Shown: piece after piece, positions 53,758-64,000 of the stretch | Layout of the letters: the number at the start of each line of letters is the position of its first letter | Position numbering within the stretch: the stretch's first letter is position 1 | DNA from: Plantago major | Lineage: Eukaryota > Streptophyta > Magnoliopsida > Lamiales > Plantaginaceae | Length of the DNA stretch: 64,000 nucleotides | Assembly: GCA_026545765.1 (NCBI GenBank) | Contig: CM048839.1 | Coordinates: 59,889,677-59,953,676, forward strand | Reading direction: 5' to 3' | Translations under genes and position numbers: made by a program | The notes under the pieces: generated by a model | What the model saw: only the letters and a program-made list of their open reading frames with translations | Told to the model about the DNA's origin: nothing | The model's database searches: none

Positions 53758-54900
53758 CAACTTTGACTCCCTTTCAGAATCCTTTGTGATTCTTAGTCAG
53801 TCAACAATGACTAAGGGGGAAGGATTTCAAGGTTCTCAGAGAGGAAGAGGAAGAGGAAACAAAAGAAAATATGAACAACCACCTCTCAGAATAAATGAGC
53901 CCTCCTCCAGTCAGAATGCTCTACAGATATTGGCCACTACTCAACAAATTCCTGAAAAAGGAATGACAACAAGGGCCAGGGCACAGAAACCTCCACGGGG
54001 TACCAAGGCTCCAAGGAGAAGACAAGTGATAGGGGTTGATGAGTCTTGTGAAGAAGAAGAAGAAGAAGAAGGCCAAATCAAATCCCAGGGCAATGAAGAA
54101 GGGTGGAAATCACCTAACAAGAGAAATCTGGAAGATGATGATGAAGATGAGGATGAAGATGAAGCTCCTCTTCACAGAAAAAGAAGAAAGGTTGACAGCC
54201 TATCTGAGCCTATAGCTGCAAAGCCTTTGGCAGCTAAAACACCCTCTGGAAATACCAAGTCAATCCAGGGTGGTTCTTCAAGCAATCCCCCAAGGGAGAA
54301 TTGAAGACAAAGGAGGAACAGGCTGAGAGCTGAACAAAGAAAACTTCAACTACCACTCAGGCCTGAAGAAGCTAAGATTGAGTATGTGAAGACCAACAAT
54401 GACTCCTCTGTCTACAGATGCATTAATCAGAAGAATGGCTACTGGATTCTGGAACTCAAGCACTTACTGGTAAATGAAAAATTTCCAGAACCAATCCATA
54501 AACAGCTCATGGCATGGAGAAAAGACAAGCCGGCCTTGATTAATACCAACCACATCAAAGCCTGGTTAGATTTTAAAGCCATGAAAAAAAGGACCTCTCT
54601 GATGATTGTCCTTATGGAAAGCCAGATGATGTGCACAAAATTCCCAATATCACTGGAATAGGCACAAGAGCAAGACTTGCTGTGGAACCCTATGAGTCTT
54701 TCTACATGACTGAAGATCAATACAAGGGTGACGTCAGATATCTGAAGATCATATATGAATACTTCAAGCTATCAGATATCAGAATTGAGCATGCCTAGAA
54801 ATGGGAAAAGTATCTTTGGGTCAAACAATTTGCCAAGAAGAATCCCACCAAAACCTACAAGGAAGTTTGTGGATTTGAGCATGCTTGGTTACTCCTGTTG
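53753..54900 (+). pseudogene. ORF3 of copia F, exon 6 continued, C-terminus deleted
   Basis: Continues the frame broken at 37733 (GNFDSLSESFVILSQ). It then has an R/G-rich stretch (GSQRGRGRGNKRK), the basic RARAQKPPRGTKAPRRRQV part resembling AT-hook-like sequence, a short Glu run, an Asp/Glu-rich stretch (54130-54165) and DEAPLHRKRRKVDSLSEP. TGA at 54302. 54305-54660 gives the conserved C-terminal block (YRCINQKNGYWILELKHLLVN, then INTNHIKAWLDFKA), with a frameshift after the MKK codons near 54590. A TAG lies near 54797. At about 54878 the sequence jumps from KEVCGF to untranslated sequence matching 51777, so some 45 C-terminal codons are lost. Confidence 0.75.
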
Positions 54901-55190
54901 TCCTAAGTTAATTAAGTGTTTTTGTATCTTGCTGAATGTACTTTATTGTTTTATCATTGAAAAAGTTATCTGTAAACTTTCTTTGTAACATATCTGATGA
55001 ACCTACTCTCGGATATCAATCTATAAAAAGATAACTTGTCAGCAAAGATCACACTTTGTGATTTGGTTGATGTTTACTTTTTGCACTTAATTAAAATAAA
55101 TTGAAAAGATCATAAGAAATGATTTAAGTGTTAGATTGTTCCCTCTTCCAAGTTGTAATAGATTTTAAAGATAGTCATCGTTGACTAATC

Positions 55191-55205
55191 AAAAAGGGGG
55201 AAATA
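55191..55205 (+). other. Polypurine tract of copia F
   Basis: AAAAAGGGGGAAATA before the 3' LTR. The preceding 54900-55190 is untranslated, with no gene seen. Confidence 0.85.
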
Positions 55206-56812
55206 TGTTAGGAATGTCTATTTAGATTTTGATCAGCAACTTAATGATTTATCTTAGCACAGAAAGGTGGTTAGTACTCTTGGTTCACTTGAACACTGTA
55301 AAAGAGGAAAATCACTAACTATGTTAGTCTAGCAAATCTTTTATAGGATGTTAGGTCTCTGAATGTAATTTTTATATCTTTAAAGAAGACCAAGAAGAAG
55401 GCATCCAACAGGAGAGTTCAACATTTTTTGAAGTTTTAAAGACTGCAGAAGATTGCTGAAGACAAAGGTTACCAGATACCTATGTTCAGATATCTTTGAT
55501 AAACAAGTGTTTCTCAATAAACAAGTTTTGCAAAAGATATCTGAGAACACAAGGTTTCTGAACGAGGAAAAGTGCCCACAGATATCTACACTCAGATACC
55601 CTGGATAAAACTATGATTCTGGGAAACGATGTTTCAATAGGTATCTGGAGAAGAGAAGGTCTTTGGAAAGGGACATGCAATGCTTCAGAAAGCGTGCATA
55701 GTTCCGTTGGCACTACAGGACAAAAATAGTACAATGCAATAAATGCGCAGACAGAGACATCTGTACAAAAGAGGAAATCTCTGGAAAGAGACAACGTCTT
55801 CTGCAGTACTATTTCCAGATATCAATAGTTTGAATTTCATTAAGCCTAACAGATACTATTCAAACGGCATGATTTTCAACTATTAATATCATCACTTAGA
55901 ATGCTTGAAAGACATACACTGGACTCACTGAAAATACCAAGCTTCTCTGATAATACAACTAGTGGTATCTTTCTCTCAAACATACAAGCCTTCAACCTAC
56001 TTATTCTTTAGCTTACAGTTGTGATTAAGCTCTTGAATTCTAAGTAGCACGAAAGTTCTAAGTGTCCTGATCCTTAACAAGCATTGCTATCTGTGAAGGA
56101 GTTGAATCAAAAGATCAAGTATCTGAGATTCATTCTCTATAACATTTATCATAGACTTGGGTCAGTAAAGAACATATCACCACACATCGTGAAGTGTGTT
56201 AAGTGACTCTTGTTCAAGAAGGTAGTATTACGTAACTGTAGAAGTTATTAATCTACCAAACCTGACAAACTACCTCAACCAACACCTTAAACGGCGTGGA
56301 GTACAGGAAGTACTTAGTTTGGGAAATTAAGGAATAACTCCAACATTACTGAGCATAGGAAGTACTTAGTTTGGGAAACTAAGGAATAGCTCAAAGGTTT
56401 CTGAGTATAGGAAGTACTTGGTTGAGTAAACTGGGGAATAACTCAGGGGAGACACTTGGTTGGGAACCTAGTGTATTTAGGAATCAAGAGAAGATATTTG
56501 TAAGGTGAACTCAATTATCTGTGTTAGTGGATTCTAGGTCTGAGAAAGACAGAAGTGGATTAGTTGCAGGATTATGCCACCTTCAGATACCACTATAAAG
56601 ATTAGTGTTATTTACTTTATGCATTTTATTACTTGCTGAGTATTTACACATATCTTGCTGAGCACATGCCCTTATCACAGAAAAGTCTTCCGCTCTCTGA
56701 AATTAAGTATCAGATATCTTCACAGATATCCGAGAAATTGTGATTATCGACAAAAACTGTAAAAGACTATTCACCCCCCAGTCTTTTCCCTTTCCCGTTA
56801 TCTGGACCAACA
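55206..56812 (+). repeat. 3' LTR of copia F
   Basis: Ends TGTTAGGAATGTC...GGACCAACA (1607 bp). The promoter-like box is TATTAATA (55881-55888), against TATAAATA in the 5' copy, and the upstream element reads CCTAACAGATA. Hairpin units at 56313-56332, 56365-56384 and 56417-56436. The right flank GTGTC lies in a zinc-knuckle gag. Confidence 0.9.
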
Positions 56813-57469
56813 GTGTCGATCGAACGGTCATGTTGCAGCAAATTGTGCAGATAGGAAGCCGCTCATTCATTTTCGACAGGTTTCTAGAAAGAAACTCGAT
56901 AAAGCATGGTGTAAATTTAATGGGCTGCAGCAGACGTATCAGAACCATGGTTTAACATTGGGAGAGCTCATGTGGTGTTTCTACAATGGTATCACAATCG
57001 GTTGTCAAATAATGGTGGATAGATTCGCTGGTGGGTCAATGCTAGATTTGAATCCTCAACAACTTGAGGATATGATCGAGGAATTGGTTGCATTGATCAC
57101 AGAGTTTGCGGAGCTTGATAGAGAAGAATCTGAAAACGGAGATAACCAAGAGGAGGAGAAATCTGACTCTGTAGTTGAACCGAATTCAGACACCACTACC
57201 ACCACTATCACTGTGACTGAAGATAGGGATGGCCCGATTTGCAATATGTGCGGGATTGATGGTCATGTTGCAGCAAACTGTTTCGATAGGGAACCGTTCT
57301 ATGATTTTCGACAGGATTATGGAAAGGCAATCACTAAAGCATGGTATAGATTTAAAGAGCTGCAGCAGACACATCCAAACCATGGTTTGCCATTGGCATC
57401 GTTACTATGGGTTTTCTACAAAGGTATATCAAGGGAGTGCAAAAAGATGGTGGATAGAGCCGCAGGAGG
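56813..57469 (+). pseudogene. Gag-like gene with duplicated zinc-knuckle module (perhaps element E)
   Basis: Continuously open in one frame from the copia F LTR to the LTR of I. The first module begins inside a knuckle (C-x4-H-x4-C, NGHVAANC); the copia insertion cut off its first Cys. A second, complete knuckle CNMCGIDGHVAANC is at 57240-57281, 145 codons later. Both are followed by an FRQ...KAWxxFxxLQQTxxNHG helix and an FYxGIxxxCxxMVDRxAGG segment that resembles the FYEGLxWxxQNMVD block of Athila gag. Between them is an acidic linker (57060-57200) and a Thr run. The second module is cut by the LTR of I. Start and end are both missing. Lineage is uncertain; plus orientation fits E. Confidence 0.7.
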
Positions 57470-58515
57470 TGATGAGACGATAATTTAAAGTCTCATTTGG
57501 TCCTTTTTAGCGGTCTTTGTGAGTCTTCGTCTTTTGGTTTTTAGTTTTTTTTCTGTATGTTTTTATGATTTGGTGTTTTGGTTTTATTTTGTAGGAATTA
57601 GTGATTTTGAGCCAAAGGTGAAGAAAAGAGATGAAACAGTCATGTGGCGAAGCATTTATTTCGCAGAGGCTAACTTGGGATATTGAAGAGGCTCATGCAA
57701 AGAGATTTGCCCGCCGCAATTATGCGAATCGATATACATTGAAGCAACAGAAGACTCGCAGCGGCGAGGCAAATCGGCCGCCGCGGCAAGACGGCAGATC
57801 CAAAATTCGTTTCTCCTTATTAGTTTAGAATTGGGACTTCTTCCGAGATACTCTTTTTTAACCTAGTTCTTAGAAAAAGCTCCAATACTCATACTTTGAC
57901 ATTGTTACATTCTTGGAGCTTGGTATTTACCTTGTTGAATCATTGATATCGAATTCCTGGTAATATCTGATAATTCTCCATTGTTTATCTCAATTCGTGT
58001 TTGTTATTGCTTATCGAATTGTATGATCTTGCATGCGATTATCAACATGTCTATGTTTATCATATTCAATACCTTGAAGTCTTTGATCTTTGCTTCTATC
58101 ATGAGTAGCTAAAGCACTCCGAACACGGTAGTTATGTGATGGTTCTGCGTATTCGTTTCTTGTGTTAGGATTAGTTAATATAGGTTCGTCTAGTTCAAAA
58201 TTTTTGTAAAACTCTCAAACAACGATTGGTTGAATTGGATTGATTGATTTATGTACACCGACCGTGTGACAAGTATGAACGATTTCCCTCGAGCGAATTA
58301 GCATTACTCGATCAAAACCGTTTATCTGCTTTTCTTTTTTCTAGTTATTAGAAGTAATCAAAACCAAACAAATCAAACTATTTTCACAATTGACTGTTTG
58401 CTTTCAACTGCTTGGTAGCTTAATTGGTTCCTTAGCAAATTATTCTGTGGTTAGCATTGTCTGTCTACAACAACTTCTTACTACTTGTTTTCTAAGTAAT
58501 AATTTGAGCACATCA
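57470..58515 (+). repeat. 5' LTR of element I
   Basis: TGATGAGACGATAATTT...TTTGAGCACATCA, 1046 bp. Contains degenerate palindromes (57755-57790, with CCGCCGCGGC) and the shared block near 58110-58140 (GAACACGGTAGTTATGTGATGG). Confidence 0.9.
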
Positions 58516-58519
58516 AATT

Positions 58520-58537
58520 TGGCACCGCTGCCAGGGA
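58520..58537 (+). other. Primer binding site of element I (tRNA-Asp type)
   Basis: TGGCACCGCTGCCAGGGA, a near match to the complement of the tRNA-Asp 3' end; the usual Athila primer site. Confidence 0.78.
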
Positions 58538-58639
58538 ATCAATTCCTATTGTAGCGATTGATTGCGAATTTTTATTTGTTTGTTTTTCAACCTGTTGTTT
58601 ATCGCACTAACGGAAACTAAGATTCTTCGAGGTTTTTGA

Positions 58640-60209
58640 TTGTGTAGATTTCACTACAGGTTTATGCTTGGAAGGAGATCACAAGAAACACCTTTGCAAA
58701 CTTCAGTGAACGAGATCGATAGACACGGTCGTCGGCTTAGAAGACAGAACTTAGCAGCAATCACAATGGCAGGAAACGGAGAGATTAACAAACCAATTGA
58801 TGAGCTGCCAGAGATCACCTATGGAACCTACATGCAGCCTGGTGAGATTAAGTCCAGGAAGTCGGCAGTCATGCTTTTTAATGAGGCGAGGAACATGGAG
58901 ATCAAGGCTTATCACTTCCATGACCTACCCAAGTACTATGGGATGGCTAATGAAGACGTGATCAAGTTCCTAAAGGAGTTCCAAGCACTGATTGCTAGGA
59001 ATCCACTTACTGCATGAGGATCACTATTTCTGATGAGGAAGTGAGGAAGAAGGTTTTCCCTATGTGCATGCAGGATAAGGCTAAGAGCTGGCTTCTGAAC
59101 CAGAAGGAAGGGTCTTTGCGGACTTGGGATGATCTTTTCAAGGCATTAATGAACAAGTTCTACCCTACAGAGAAGACTAGGCAGCTTCGAACCCAGATGG
59201 AGAAGTTCATGCAGATGAGCGATGAGAGTTTCTATGAGGCTAGGGAATGGTTGTTGAACCTGCTTTCTCAGTGCCCTCACCACAGGATGAGTGAGATGGA
59301 TTTGTGCTGTAAGTTTTATGAGGGATTGGACTGGGAGGCGCAGAACATGGTGGATATGACGGTTAATGGAACCATAGTTACAGCATCACCAGCTTCTTTG
59401 AATGAGGCCTTCGAGAAACTGTCTGCTATCTCTCAGCTTAAGGGAACGCGTGGAAGATCCAGGAGAGCCGAGGTCAAATCTGTGGAAGAAGCATCAGGAC
59501 CTATTACTTACGACCTGGCCGAACAGATTAAGGAGATGAGGATGCTTGGCAATGTCTCCGCACCGGTGTCACAGGTAAGTAAGAGGTGCAATCTGTGTGG
59601 TAATTTTGGGCATGGAGCCAGCATGTGTAGGCTTCCTGAGATTATTAATGAGAATCCAACTCCTGAGGTTGTCGACTGGGTACAGACTAGACAGCACGGG
59701 AACTACAGAGGTAATCAAGGAGGTAACACAGGAGGGCCTAGGATCCAAACCTTTAACCCCAACCGTGCCAACCTAAGATATGGCAATAATTTCTATGAGA
59801 ATGCGCCACAAGAGCCATAGATCCCAGTCCAGCAAGCTCCGGATCAGCACACTCAGGTTCAGCCTTTGAGCGTGCAGGGTAGCGCCGATCAGGAAATCCG
59901 TAATCACATGGAGAGGTCAGAAAGGTTTTGGGCAGAGGCACAAAAGAATCAGAGCAAGAACGACCAGAGGTTTGATAGTATTGAGCAGTACCAGAGGCGT
60001 CTTGAGAAGACTTTGGGTGACTTGATTGGGCATCTTCAGTAGAGGGAACGGGGTAAGCTTTCTTCTACTGTAGAAACAAACAGGGTTCTTGTTGTGGAGA
60101 TATCTTTTGACAAGCCAGGAAGAGTGAAGACAGTTCTGATTACTTGTACCTGCAATCAGAACAAAGCAGTAGCCCCGGTTGAGGTACCACAGGTAACTAG
60201 ACACATGAG
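58640..60209 (+). pseudogene. Athila-type gag of element I
   Basis: Capsid gene. Frame 1 (58640-59017) has RHGRRLRRQNLA, then FHDLPKYYGMANEDVIKFLKE and ends RNPLTA-TGA. Frame 2 (59014-59820) starts at an overlapping ATG and carries the core (MQDKAKSWLLNQKEGS, FYPTEKTRQLRTQMEKF, CPHHRMSEMDLCCKFYEGL) and a CCHC knuckle CNLCGNFGHGASMC (59587-59628), then a G/N-rich tail. Copy B is uninterrupted across the overlap, so the ATGA is a one-base frameshift rather than a designed overlap. A TAG at 59818, then an open linker (ERSERFWAEAQKNQ) to another TAG near 60040. The only copy here that keeps the knuckle. Confidence 0.87.
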
Positions 60210-60725
60210 GTGGTTGAGGTAGAGGAAAAGGAGGTAGTAACACCCATTCTTGCGACTCCAGTAGAGGAGGCGAGTGCAAAACTGGTTGTCCTTGAGGTAA
60301 GTCCCACTGCTGGAGTGATCCAGAAAGCAGATAAGAGCAGCAGTGATGCCAACAGTTTCAACATGGTGGTTGGGATAGGAAATTCTTCTGAGGTAACTGG
60401 CATCATAGACACAGTGGCAACAGTTAATCTGATGACTTTTGCGACCTATGAGGAGCTCGATTTGAAGGGTTTGGAACCCATGAAATGCTTCGTCACGTTG
60501 GCCAATGGAACGAGAAGTAGGTGCATGGGGGTTATTGAGGATGTCCCGGTTACATTGGATGGGGACACTTTTATGGCTGATTTCGTGGTTGTGGAGTCGA
60601 CACGGATTAAAGGCAAGGAGATGGAGAAGGATATGTTGCTGCTTGGGCGACCACTCATCAAAACCACACGAATGATTGTCAACCTCCACGCTCGTACCTG
60701 CACCATAGAGGTACATGGCAAGTAA
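60210..60725 (+). pseudogene. Aspartic protease of element I, active site altered
   Basis: 171-codon open frame. VVGIGNSSEVTGIIDTVATVNLMTF places the catalytic loop. D-T-G is D-T-V here (GTG for GGG near 60415), which should abolish activity. TYEELDLKGLEPMKCF, DVPVTLDGDTF, VVVESTRIKGKEMEKDMLLLGRP and the RTCTIEVHGK end match copy A. It stops at 60723-60725; the tail RELQ...YIGAHTGPLY lies just after. RT normally follows but does not here. Confidence 0.82.
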
Positions 60726-61605
60726 CGTGAGTTGCAAGACACCACTACACTATACTCACCCCTGCAGGTTGAAACTAGGAACTATATAGGTGCACACACC
60801 GGTCCCCTCTACACCTACTCTAATTCACAGGGAACGAAAGGAGCTGAGAAGACCGGGAAGATCAAACACCATTGATTTTCACCTGGGAAAGTCGAGCTAA
60901 CGACTTAAAACAAATGCACTTTTATTTCCTTGCACATTAGACAATTTCATTTTCTTGCACTCTATGCTTTTGCATTGTCTTTCATACCGTTGAGACAATT
61001 TATTGATGACTTTAGACAATCTGTGTGCTTTTCCTGCTTTTGATTAGTTATTTATGTATGTTTGTGGGAGCGGAACCTTTGTACTCACACGAGGAAAGTC
61101 GTGAAATTCTAGCCGAGGCATGGAATTTCGATCTCCCGAGGTGAGATCGCAATAGAGTCAAAGAGGAAAAAATTTGAAACTTCGCCCTCGCTGCGGAGAG
61201 ATAAGTCGAGAGGTAAGGATTTAGTTTTGTAAAATCTTTCCGCGGCGATCCTTTTGCTTTGTCGCGGGGAGACCCTTCCCCATAAATTGTTTTTCTTCTC
61301 GTAAAAACTCGTCGCGGCGAGGCCCCCCAAAAAATATTAGTCTAGTATTCGTAAAAACTCGCCGCAGCGAGCAAGAGCTAGGTTTTTTAAAACCTTTTTT
61401 TCTTTTCTTTTCTTCTTCATCCCCGCTCATTCCTCTTCCATTCTCTCTTCTTCGTTTTTTCTTCTTCTTCACTCAAAATTCTATTTCTCTCTCAATTCTC
61501 CACAAAATTCCCCCAATATTGCTGCAAATCAACGGGTTTTTCCTCCTCTCTTCGTTTCTTGCGTCAATTTTGTGTGTTATCCATCAATTCCCTATGATTC
61601 AAAAG
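60726..61605 (+). other. Noncoding region between protease and 3' gene of I
   Basis: No gene seen. 60890-60960 matches element N near 8200 in reverse. Contains GC-rich palindromes (CTCGCCGCAGCGAG at 61358-61371 and relatives from 61170) and a pyrimidine-rich stretch (61385-61470) followed by sequence that looks like an untranslated leader. Confidence 0.6.
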
Positions 61606-63165
61606 GTAATTTGGCTTGAAACTTCTTTCTTCCTTTAAATTCGAGTTTTTGCTTGAACTATGTGTTGATCGTTGTTTGTTCTTGATTGATTAGTGTTGTG
61701 GGTTGTTTCTGATTAATGCATTAATTCATTGCTTATTGCTTGTTGAATTTAACTGCGTTTTCGATCTCTTGAACCCCTACTATGTTTTTCCCCAATTATG
61801 CCTACTTGTTCCTCCTTTGCGTTGCATGTGACTATCACTATCGTTGTGAACTTGTTGAATTGTCTTTCGGATTCGATATTTAATTTTGAACAGGTTTAGG
61901 GATTTTTCAACTTTCCCCTGTTTTTTTGCTGTTTCTGACTATTGATCTTATACTGGTTTGGGGAGGTAGTATTCTTGCTACCCCCATTATTCTGTCCGCT
62001 AACACCTCTCCCGTAGGCATCATGTCTCACAGACTAACAGGTAGCAAACGCCAGAGAGGCGAGGGCAGGAGCAGTGCGGCTGCACAGCGAGGGCCAGAGG
62101 ATGAGTACCATTACCTGTCGATGAATGGTAGGGAGTTCATGGAAGCGAACTTCAAGGAGCCCCGAAAGTCTTGGCCCGAAAGGGAGCTGGGTCTCGAGGA
62201 CTAGAGGATGCGGTCTACACCCGGATGTGGGCACGGATCAGGTATTTTGGTTGGGAAATGCTTTTTGGAAAGCAGCTGCGATATGACCCGAAGCTGGTTC
62301 GGGACTTCTACATCAGTCTCTATGACTTGTCGGATGGGGTAATGATAATCCGAGGGGTCCGGATTCCGTTTTCCAGGGATAGTATCGAAGGCTTCCTCTA
62401 GTCCAAGCAGTGCAAGTCAGGGGACGACCGTTATAGCCATTGGCGCGATAATCTACAGAACAGGCAATTTGAGAGGGACTTGATCGAGTTCATAATCCTA
62501 CATGATCTTGAACCGGAGGACCACAGGACCAAAACCACCATTGCCACACACTCTCTCAAGCCAGAGGTTTGCCTCTGGTAACATCTGATCCAATACAATG
62601 TGACCCCCAACTCACATTTCAACACCCGGACCCCTCCAACCGCCCGCCTTATCCAAGCTATCATGACCGGGTAGTTTGTTAATGCCCTGGATATCATTCT
62701 TTCTGAGGCTATGTCCCGGAAGGTTAAGGGGAGTCTCCTTGGTTTTCCCTGCCTCATCACCAGCATATTCCAATCCCTCCGGGTACCTGGGATCCAGCGC
62801 ACTGACAAACCCAAGGGTGCCTTGAACTCCGCCAGTGCCAGAGTCATCCTTGGCCGACATCCCATCCTTGTTGCAAGGGAAGCTGAGGGCACTACACCTG
62901 CGCAGACTGGCCCGACTGATTTCTCAGCCTACTTTGAGTAGATGACGACACAGTTCCAGGATTGGGCAGGACCACACTATGCCAGGATCGAGGACCAGTA
63001 GTCCCGCATTGAGGAGCACTACCAGTGGCAGGAAGAGAGAGATAGGCGCGCAAAGGCCCGAGAATAGCGTGAGATTGAGCGCCTAGCGAGGCAGGAGGCA
63101 CTGTGGAAGGAGCAGCAGGACTTCTGGACACAACATTTTGGTGGTGGCCCTTCTGGATCCACTTG
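61606..63165 (+). pseudogene. Athila 3' gene (putative plant transposon protein family) with leader intron
   Basis: A probable intron, AAAAG|GTAATTT (61606) to CTCCCGTAG|GC (62016), ends six bases before ATG 62022 (MSHRLTGSKRQRGEG). After an acidic DEYHYLSMNGREF block and a frameshift near 62200 the frame continues as LVRDFYISLYDLSDG, VMIIRGVRIPFSRDSI, then HLIQYNVTPNSHFNTRTPP, AIMTG and SRKVKGSLLGFPCLITSIF. This order (reach-out YxxL, RG..I.F.., W/H..NxxPxSH, GFPxLI) is that of the domain annotated as putative plant transposon protein in many gypsy 3' regions. Stops at 62399, 62579, 62672, 62939 and later. The C-terminus (62940-63165) is a coiled E/R/Q-rich tail. Molecular role unknown. Confidence 0.65.
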
Positions 63166-64000
63166 ATCCTGCCAGCCGAGATAACACTATGGTTGGTCAC
63201 TCTTTACAATCGCTTTCTTACACTTTTTCAAATTGCTAGGAACTAGCACTTGGGTTGGTTTGGGGAGGATGTCGACTGTATCTTTAGCTTAAATTGTCTC
63301 ATCTTTTGTACTTTATTTTTGACATTTGTACCCTATTTTGTACTCTATTTTTATTTTTTCATGTACTCTGTTCAAGTGGTATGTTAGCCACATTGTTTGT
63401 TTGTGATTGTCGTGGTAGGTTAGCCACCTTTTCTATGTTACGATTTTCTTCGTCAGTTTTTGACTAGTTATTTTTCATTCAGTACCTTCGTGGTGAATCT
63501 GAGTCTTTTACCAAGTCGAACATCCATTGTAGATGATAGATCCACCTGCTGCTTACGTTTTGTTTGATCACTAGCTAGAAGTAGGATAGTGGATTTTAAA
63601 TCTTGCAAAGTCGTTTCTCTTTTAAATAGCAAGTTTGTATAGCTCTTTAGTCCAAAAGACTGCGAGAAGCCTAAGAGCCGATGAAAAAATCATGTACCGG
63701 CAAATGCATTGTGTGATTCCTGGGTTGTCTCGGGGTGGATCTATGGTCATAGTTGATCACCATTAGCTGTGATAGGCGTGTCCAAATACTACCACATACC
63801 GGCGTGGCTGAAAGGCTACATGTCCATGAGGTTGATGGCGCGTTAACCAAACTGACACGCACAAAAATGCAGGACATCTGTAAAATAGACACCTATAAAA
63901 AATTTGAGATTAAAATAACCCAATGAGGCCATGCACTGAATATAAAGTGAAGAAATTGATTGAGATTTGAGTTGTTTGACACGATTAAGGGGAGCAGTTT
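63166..64000 (+). other. 3' noncoding tail of element I
   Basis: No gene supported. Similar to 6600-7560 (reverse) in N and to 9720-10250 in A, including TGGTATGTTAGCCAC and ACTGACACGCACAAAA. The LTR lies past the edge. Confidence 0.65.

Larger units (their letters stand above)
18570..56812 (+). mobile_element. Copia element F (Sirevirus-like), split by G and H
   Basis: Plus-strand element reconstructed from three pieces: 18570-22602 (truncated 5' LTR, primer site, gag, start of pol), 32557-37733 (RNase H tail, spacer, ORF3) and 53753-56812 (end of ORF3, purine tract, 3' LTR). Copia G entered pol at 22603. A later deletion removed the 5' half of G together with most of F integrase and RT, leaving the junction at 32555-32557. 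Copia H entered ORF3 at 37734. Treating these pieces as one element is an inference from orientation, gene order and LTR similarity; the flanks are too damaged to show a target duplication. Confidence 0.7.
57470..64000 (+). mobile_element. Athila-like element I, 5' LTR to beyond the right edge
   Basis: Complete 5' LTR (57470-58515), primer site, gag (58640-60209), protease (60210-60725), then no RT, RNase H or integrase but a long 3' region with a separate 3' gene (62022-63165) and a conserved tail. The 3' LTR is outside the window. Left flank GGAGG is the candidate target duplication. Same architecture as A and N: a gag-protease, pol-less derivative. Confidence 0.85.

Noticed and set aside
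22603-56812. Reading 22603-56812 as one palindromic element with two terminal LTRs
   Set aside because: The outer flanks differ (GGGTA on the left, GTGTC on the right), and gene order fits element G inserted in F plus a deletion.
58985-59020. ATGA stop-start overlap in gag of I as a programmed overlap
   Set aside because: The homologous stretch in B is one continuous frame, so a one-base frameshift is simpler.

Overview
This is plant nuclear DNA, most likely from a eudicot, lying in a repeat-dense (probably pericentromeric or otherwise heterochromatic) region. I see no host gene, tRNA, rRNA or CRISPR array. Essentially every base can be assigned to LTR retrotransposons, most of them broken and inserted into one another. 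Two kinds are present. Ty1/copia elements of a Sirevirus-like type have a tRNA-iMet-type primer site (TGGTATCAGAGC), the purine tract AAAAAGGGGGAAATT, LTRs TGTTAGG...CCAACA, a zinc-knuckle/coiled-coil gag and a very long third gene between pol and the 3' LTR. Ty3/gypsy Athila-like elements have a tRNA-Asp-type primer site (TGGCRCCGCTG...), LTRs TGATGAG...GCACATCA, an Athila-type gag, an aspartic protease and a long 3' region. No reverse transcriptase was found in the Athila copies that can be read through. I use letters for the elements.

Layout. 1-3032: 3' end of copia element K (+), inserted in the gag of Athila element A. 3033-12049: element A (+; gag, protease, 3' region, 3' LTR), interrupted at 4701-9500 by Athila element N (-; target duplication GAAAT on both sides). 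12050-14694: Athila element B (-; gag, primer site, 5' LTR), into which A inserted. 14695-16203: end and LTR of element C (+), into which B inserted. 16204-17420: gag, primer site and partial LTR of element D (-), into which C inserted. 17421-18569: LTR of element E (+). 18570-56812: copia element F (+), interrupted by copia G (-, 22603-32555) and by copia H (+, 37734-53752, target duplication CAAGG). 56813-57469: a zinc-knuckle gag, perhaps the continuation of E. 57470-64000: Athila element I (+), running off the right edge.

The most unusual content is the third gene (ORF3) of the copia elements, seen in four copies (K, F, G, H). It starts with an ATG about 180-195 bp downstream of a conserved TATATATATA box. 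It is interrupted at the same positions by five short GT...AG introns. Its small internal exons are 99-126 nt or exactly 153 nt, nearly all multiples of three, so each can be added or skipped in frame. Between pol and ORF3 lies an array of small hairpins with a near-constant loop. The copia LTRs carry three tandem hairpins whose stem sequences change in a compensatory way between units and copies. The Athila-like LTRs are dotted with a GC-rich palindrome, CTCGCCGCGGCGAG. These recurrent structures are the signals most worth following up.

How the parts work together. In a complete copia copy the LTR drives a full-length RNA, gag packages it, pol (protease, integrase, RT, RNase H) copies and inserts it, and ORF3 would be made from a spliced or internally initiated message. 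Every gag, pol and ORF3 copy here carries stops, frameshifts, deletions or lost catalytic residues, so none looks autonomous. H is structurally complete and has similar LTRs, so it is among the younger insertions.
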